A stretch of DNA of 7,914 nt from an uncultured Planctomycetaceae bacterium. Lineage in GTDB: Bacteria; Planctomycetota; Planctomycetia; Pirellulales; Pirellulaceae. Below, piece by piece: positions 6,272 to 7,914 of this stretch. Position 1 is the first letter of the stretch; every line of letters starts with the position of its first letter. The stretch is taken from NCBI GenBank assembly GCA_937967755.1, contig CALBTA010000184.1, positions 1 through 7,914 of the forward strand. Reading direction: 5' to 3'. The notes below the pieces were generated by a model. It made no database searches, was not told the DNA's origin, and saw only the letters and a program-made list of their open reading frames with translations. Made by a program: the position numbers and the translations under genes.

Positions 6272-6841
6272 TTACAGCTTAGTCTCCACGTCTTCACTTT
6301 GCGGCAGATCTTCAAGACGGTCCAAATCGAACAACTTCAAGAACCGATCGGTAGTGTGATAGTTGCGGCGCGCACCTTTCTCGCCCGGCAGTTCGATGCG
6401 AAGCAACTGGCGGCGAACCAATTGCCGAAGCAACGCCCCGCTTTCCCGCCCCCGCAGTTCATCCACGGCCTCGCGGGTGATCGGTTGCTGGTACGCAACA
6501 ATCGAAAGCACATCCACGGCCGCTTGGGAAAGACGGGCCTCGCGAAGCTTCCCGTAAAAGCGGTTGCGCAGCGGCTGCCACGGCTCGCGTAGGGTCATCC
6601 GGTAGCCGCCGTCCTCGGTGACGATCACCAACGGACAGCCGAGTTGCTCGTACTGCTCGTTCAACTCGTCAACCAGCGCATCGATCTCATCCGGCTCGAC
6701 CCCGCGCATGCTTTCGGCCGCTTCCTCGCGGGCTAGCGGCTCGTTCCCCGGGTGCCCGACGAAGAGCATCGCCTCGAGGATCGTCCGCGGATTTGTTAGC
6801 CGCCGCTCATCGTCCGTTGGGTCGTGGATGGTTGGCTTCAT
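6272..6841 (-). CDS. scpB: SMC-ScpAB complex subunit ScpB (segregation and condensation protein B)
   Basis: Non-SMC subunit that binds as a dimer to ScpA and helps the SMC ring to condense and segregate the chromosome. The 189 residues contain two winged-helix domains. The first is about 18-90, with ILEAMLFVGHPG near the start and EDGGYRMTL near 76-84. The second is about 102-175, with the family signature LSQAAVDVLSIVAYQQPITREA (104-125), DELRG (127-131), LLRQLVRRQLLR (137-148) and YHTTDRFLKLFDL (161-173), ending in LEDLP. The start at 6841 (MKPTIHD) is chosen because the 21 residues upstream to 6904 are arginine- and proline-rich and unlike the family. No Shine-Dalgarno sequence precedes it. 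It is at the upstream end of the minus-strand block and divergent from the G8 gene; scpA is not in the window. C-terminal tail QSEDVETKL is short and acidic. Confidence 0.92.
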   Translation of the reverse strand: MKPTIHDPTDDERRLTNPRTILEAMLFVGHPGNEPLAREEAAESMRGVEPDEIDALVDELNEQYEQLGCPLVIVTEDGGYRMTLREPWQPLRNRFYGKLREARLSQAAVDVLSIVAYQQPITREAVDELRGRESGALLRQLVRRQLLRIELPGEKGARRNYHTTDRFLKLFDLDRLEDLPQSEDVETKL

Positions 6842-6908
6842 AGGTGCATGATACCGGTTGCTTCGCCGGCGGGCCACGGCAACTGTTGGCGAGCGCGGCG
6901 GCAAAAAG

Positions 6909-6938
6909 TGGACTCCCCTCGCTCGCTCCGGCTAGAAT
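6909..6938 (+). promoter_or_regulatory. Candidate promoter for the G8-domain gene
   Basis: TGGACT (6909-6914) and TAGAAT (6933-6938) are 18 bases apart, matching the -35 and -10 consensus at 4 of 6 and 5 of 6 positions. Initiation near 6945 would leave a leader of about 90 bases before the ATG at 7035. The region between the divergent genes (6842-7034) holds no gene that I can see. Confidence 0.45.
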
Positions 6939-7034
6939 GTTGACTGCCGTGATGGACCTTGCTGTGTTCCTTAGGTAAGCCTCGCATCGCGGCGTTCCCT
7001 CCCACCACTCCCACCTCACTGCAAGGAAGTTGGC

Positions 7035-7914
7035 ATGAACCGCACATTGCCGCTGTTTGTACTCGCGACCGCCATCTGTTGGGCCGGCCGCTTGCCCGCC
7101 GCCGATGAACACGACCATCACCACGGCAAGCACGAACACATCGACTTCAGCATCAAGTCGGTCAAATCGGGCGATTGGTCGAATGTGAAAACATGGGAGC
7201 CGGCGCGGCTGCCCAAAGCTGGCGACCGCGTCTTGGTCAGCCGGCATACCGATGTGAAGTACGACGTGGAAAGCAAGGAAGTCATTCGCATGGTGCAGGT
7301 GGTCGGCACATTGAACTTCGCCTGCGATCGCAGCACCGAATTGCACGTCGGCTTGCTCAAAGTGCAGAACAGCAGCGTTTGCAGCGAAAGCGGGTTCGCC
7401 TGCGATTTCCGGGGCGTGAATCAGCTCGGCGAACCGAGCGAGTTGTTTCCCATCGAGCGGCCGCAACTGCTCGTCGGCACACCCGAAGCCCCGATTCCCG
7501 CCGGGCACACCGCGAAGATTCGCCTGCACTACATCGAAGGCATGGACAAGAACGATGCCCCGGCGATCGTCTGCTGCAGCGCTCGCATGGAATTCCACGG
7601 CAGCCCGATGAGCCGCACCTGGGTGAAACTGGGCGCGGATGTTAGCAAGGGCGACGCGGTGGTCACGCTCAACGAAGCGGTCACCGGTTGGAACGTCGGC
7701 GATCAGGTAATCGTCACCGGTTCGGTTCACAACGGCAGCAACCGCAGCTTCCGCGGCGAATACCCTGATCAAAAGCCCGAAACCGAACAGCGCACGATCA
7801 CGAAGATCAACGGTCAGACGTTCACGCTTGACAAGCCGCTGAAGAATGTTCACTTCGGTAGCGGCAAGTACCGCAGCGAGGTGGCGAACCTGTCGCGCAA
7901 CGTCAGCATCGAGT
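7035..7914 (+). CDS. Secreted G8-domain protein (CEMIP/TMEM2-like), 3' end beyond window
   Basis: The first 293 residues are present. ATG 7035 has a good Shine-Dalgarno sequence (AAGGAAG at 7023-7029). A Sec signal peptide is clear: MNR, a hydrophobic stretch to about residue 16, and a probable signal peptidase I site after LPAA (residue 23). A histidine-rich run (DEHDHHHGKHEH, 24-35) comes next. The G8 domain spans about 47-190: SGDWSNVKTWEPARLPKAGD (45-64), a VKYDVES strand, VVGTLNFACDRSTEL (89-103), then LVGTPEAPIPAGHTAKIRL (146-164) and MEFHG (185-189). After it come TWVKLGADVSKGDAVVTL (195-212), WNVGDQVIV (219-227), TITKINGQTFTLDKPL (254-269) and SEVANLSRNVSIE (281-293), the usual lead-in to a parallel beta-helix. 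In animals such proteins bind or degrade hyaluronan; the bacterial ligand is unknown, and a role in extracellular polysaccharide binding is inference. It is divergent from scpB. Confidence 0.88.
   Translation, partial: MNRTLPLFVLATAICWAGRLPAADEHDHHHGKHEHIDFSIKSVKSGDWSNVKTWEPARLPKAGDRVLVSRHTDVKYDVESKEVIRMVQVVGTLNFACDRSTELHVGLLKVQNSSVCSESGFACDFRGVNQLGEPSELFPIERPQLLVGTPEAPIPAGHTAKIRLHYIEGMDKNDAPAIVCCSARMEFHGSPMSRTWVKLGADVSKGDAVVTLNEAVTGWNVGDQVIVTGSVHNGSNRSFRGEYPDQKPETEQRTITKINGQTFTLDKPLKNVHFGSGKYRSEVANLSRNVSIE

Noticed and set aside
6838..6849. Three-codon minus-strand frame (ATG CAC CTA TGA) whose stop overlaps the scpB ATG
   Set aside because: No ribosome-binding site and too short to tell from chance; noted only because ATGA overlaps can couple translation.
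6807..7853. 348-codon minus-strand open frame opposite the G8 gene
   Set aside because: It runs through the clear signal peptide and G8 domain on the plus strand and into scpB; its composition is that of an antisense shadow.

Overview
The window looks like a piece of a planctomycete chromosome, most likely order Pirellulales. The evidence is the composition of the proteins. The arginine decarboxylase, the G8-domain secreted protein, the DUF1501 fragment, the small four-helix-bundle protein and the 'RTG' histidine-phosphatase homologue are all types I associate with that group. G+C is fairly high (roughly 58-65 % in the stretches I counted by hand), several starts have no Shine-Dalgarno sequence, and short hairpin repeats lie between genes. 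No sequence search was possible, so the lineage is an inference from remembered family features.

Layout. (a) 1-~180: antisense remnant of a DUF1501 gene that runs off the left edge. It is joined to a biosynthetic arginine decarboxylase (speA, + strand, to 1959) whose usual N-terminus is missing. (b) 1981-2431: a small, lower-GC four-helix-bundle (23S rRNA IVP family) gene enclosed by an imperfect inverted repeat, inserted between speA and an M24 aminopeptidase-type gene (2484-3590, +). (c) 3591-3728: the convergent intergenic space, holding two copies of a REP-like hairpin in opposite orientation plus a third hairpin. (d) 3729-6841: a minus-strand block read as scpB, then a 349-nt gap, rpe, a histidine-phosphatase-fold protein without its catalytic residues, and accD. 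(e) 6842-7034: a divergent promoter region, then a secreted G8-domain protein (7035 to the right edge, +), incomplete.

Functionally this is mostly housekeeping: polyamine synthesis (SpeA), peptide turnover (M24 peptidase), fatty-acid initiation (AccD), pentose-phosphate or Calvin-type sugar interconversion (Rpe) and chromosome condensation (ScpB). rpe and the pseudo-phosphatase are close enough to be co-transcribed and perhaps translationally coupled. accD may also have its own promoter close to its start codon.

I found no large new defence or mobile system. The points most worth a second look are the DUF1501/speA chimeric junction, the phosphatase homologue that has lost three of its four core catalytic residues, the inverted-repeat cassette around the four-helix-bundle gene, and the paired REP-like hairpins with a compensatory base change.
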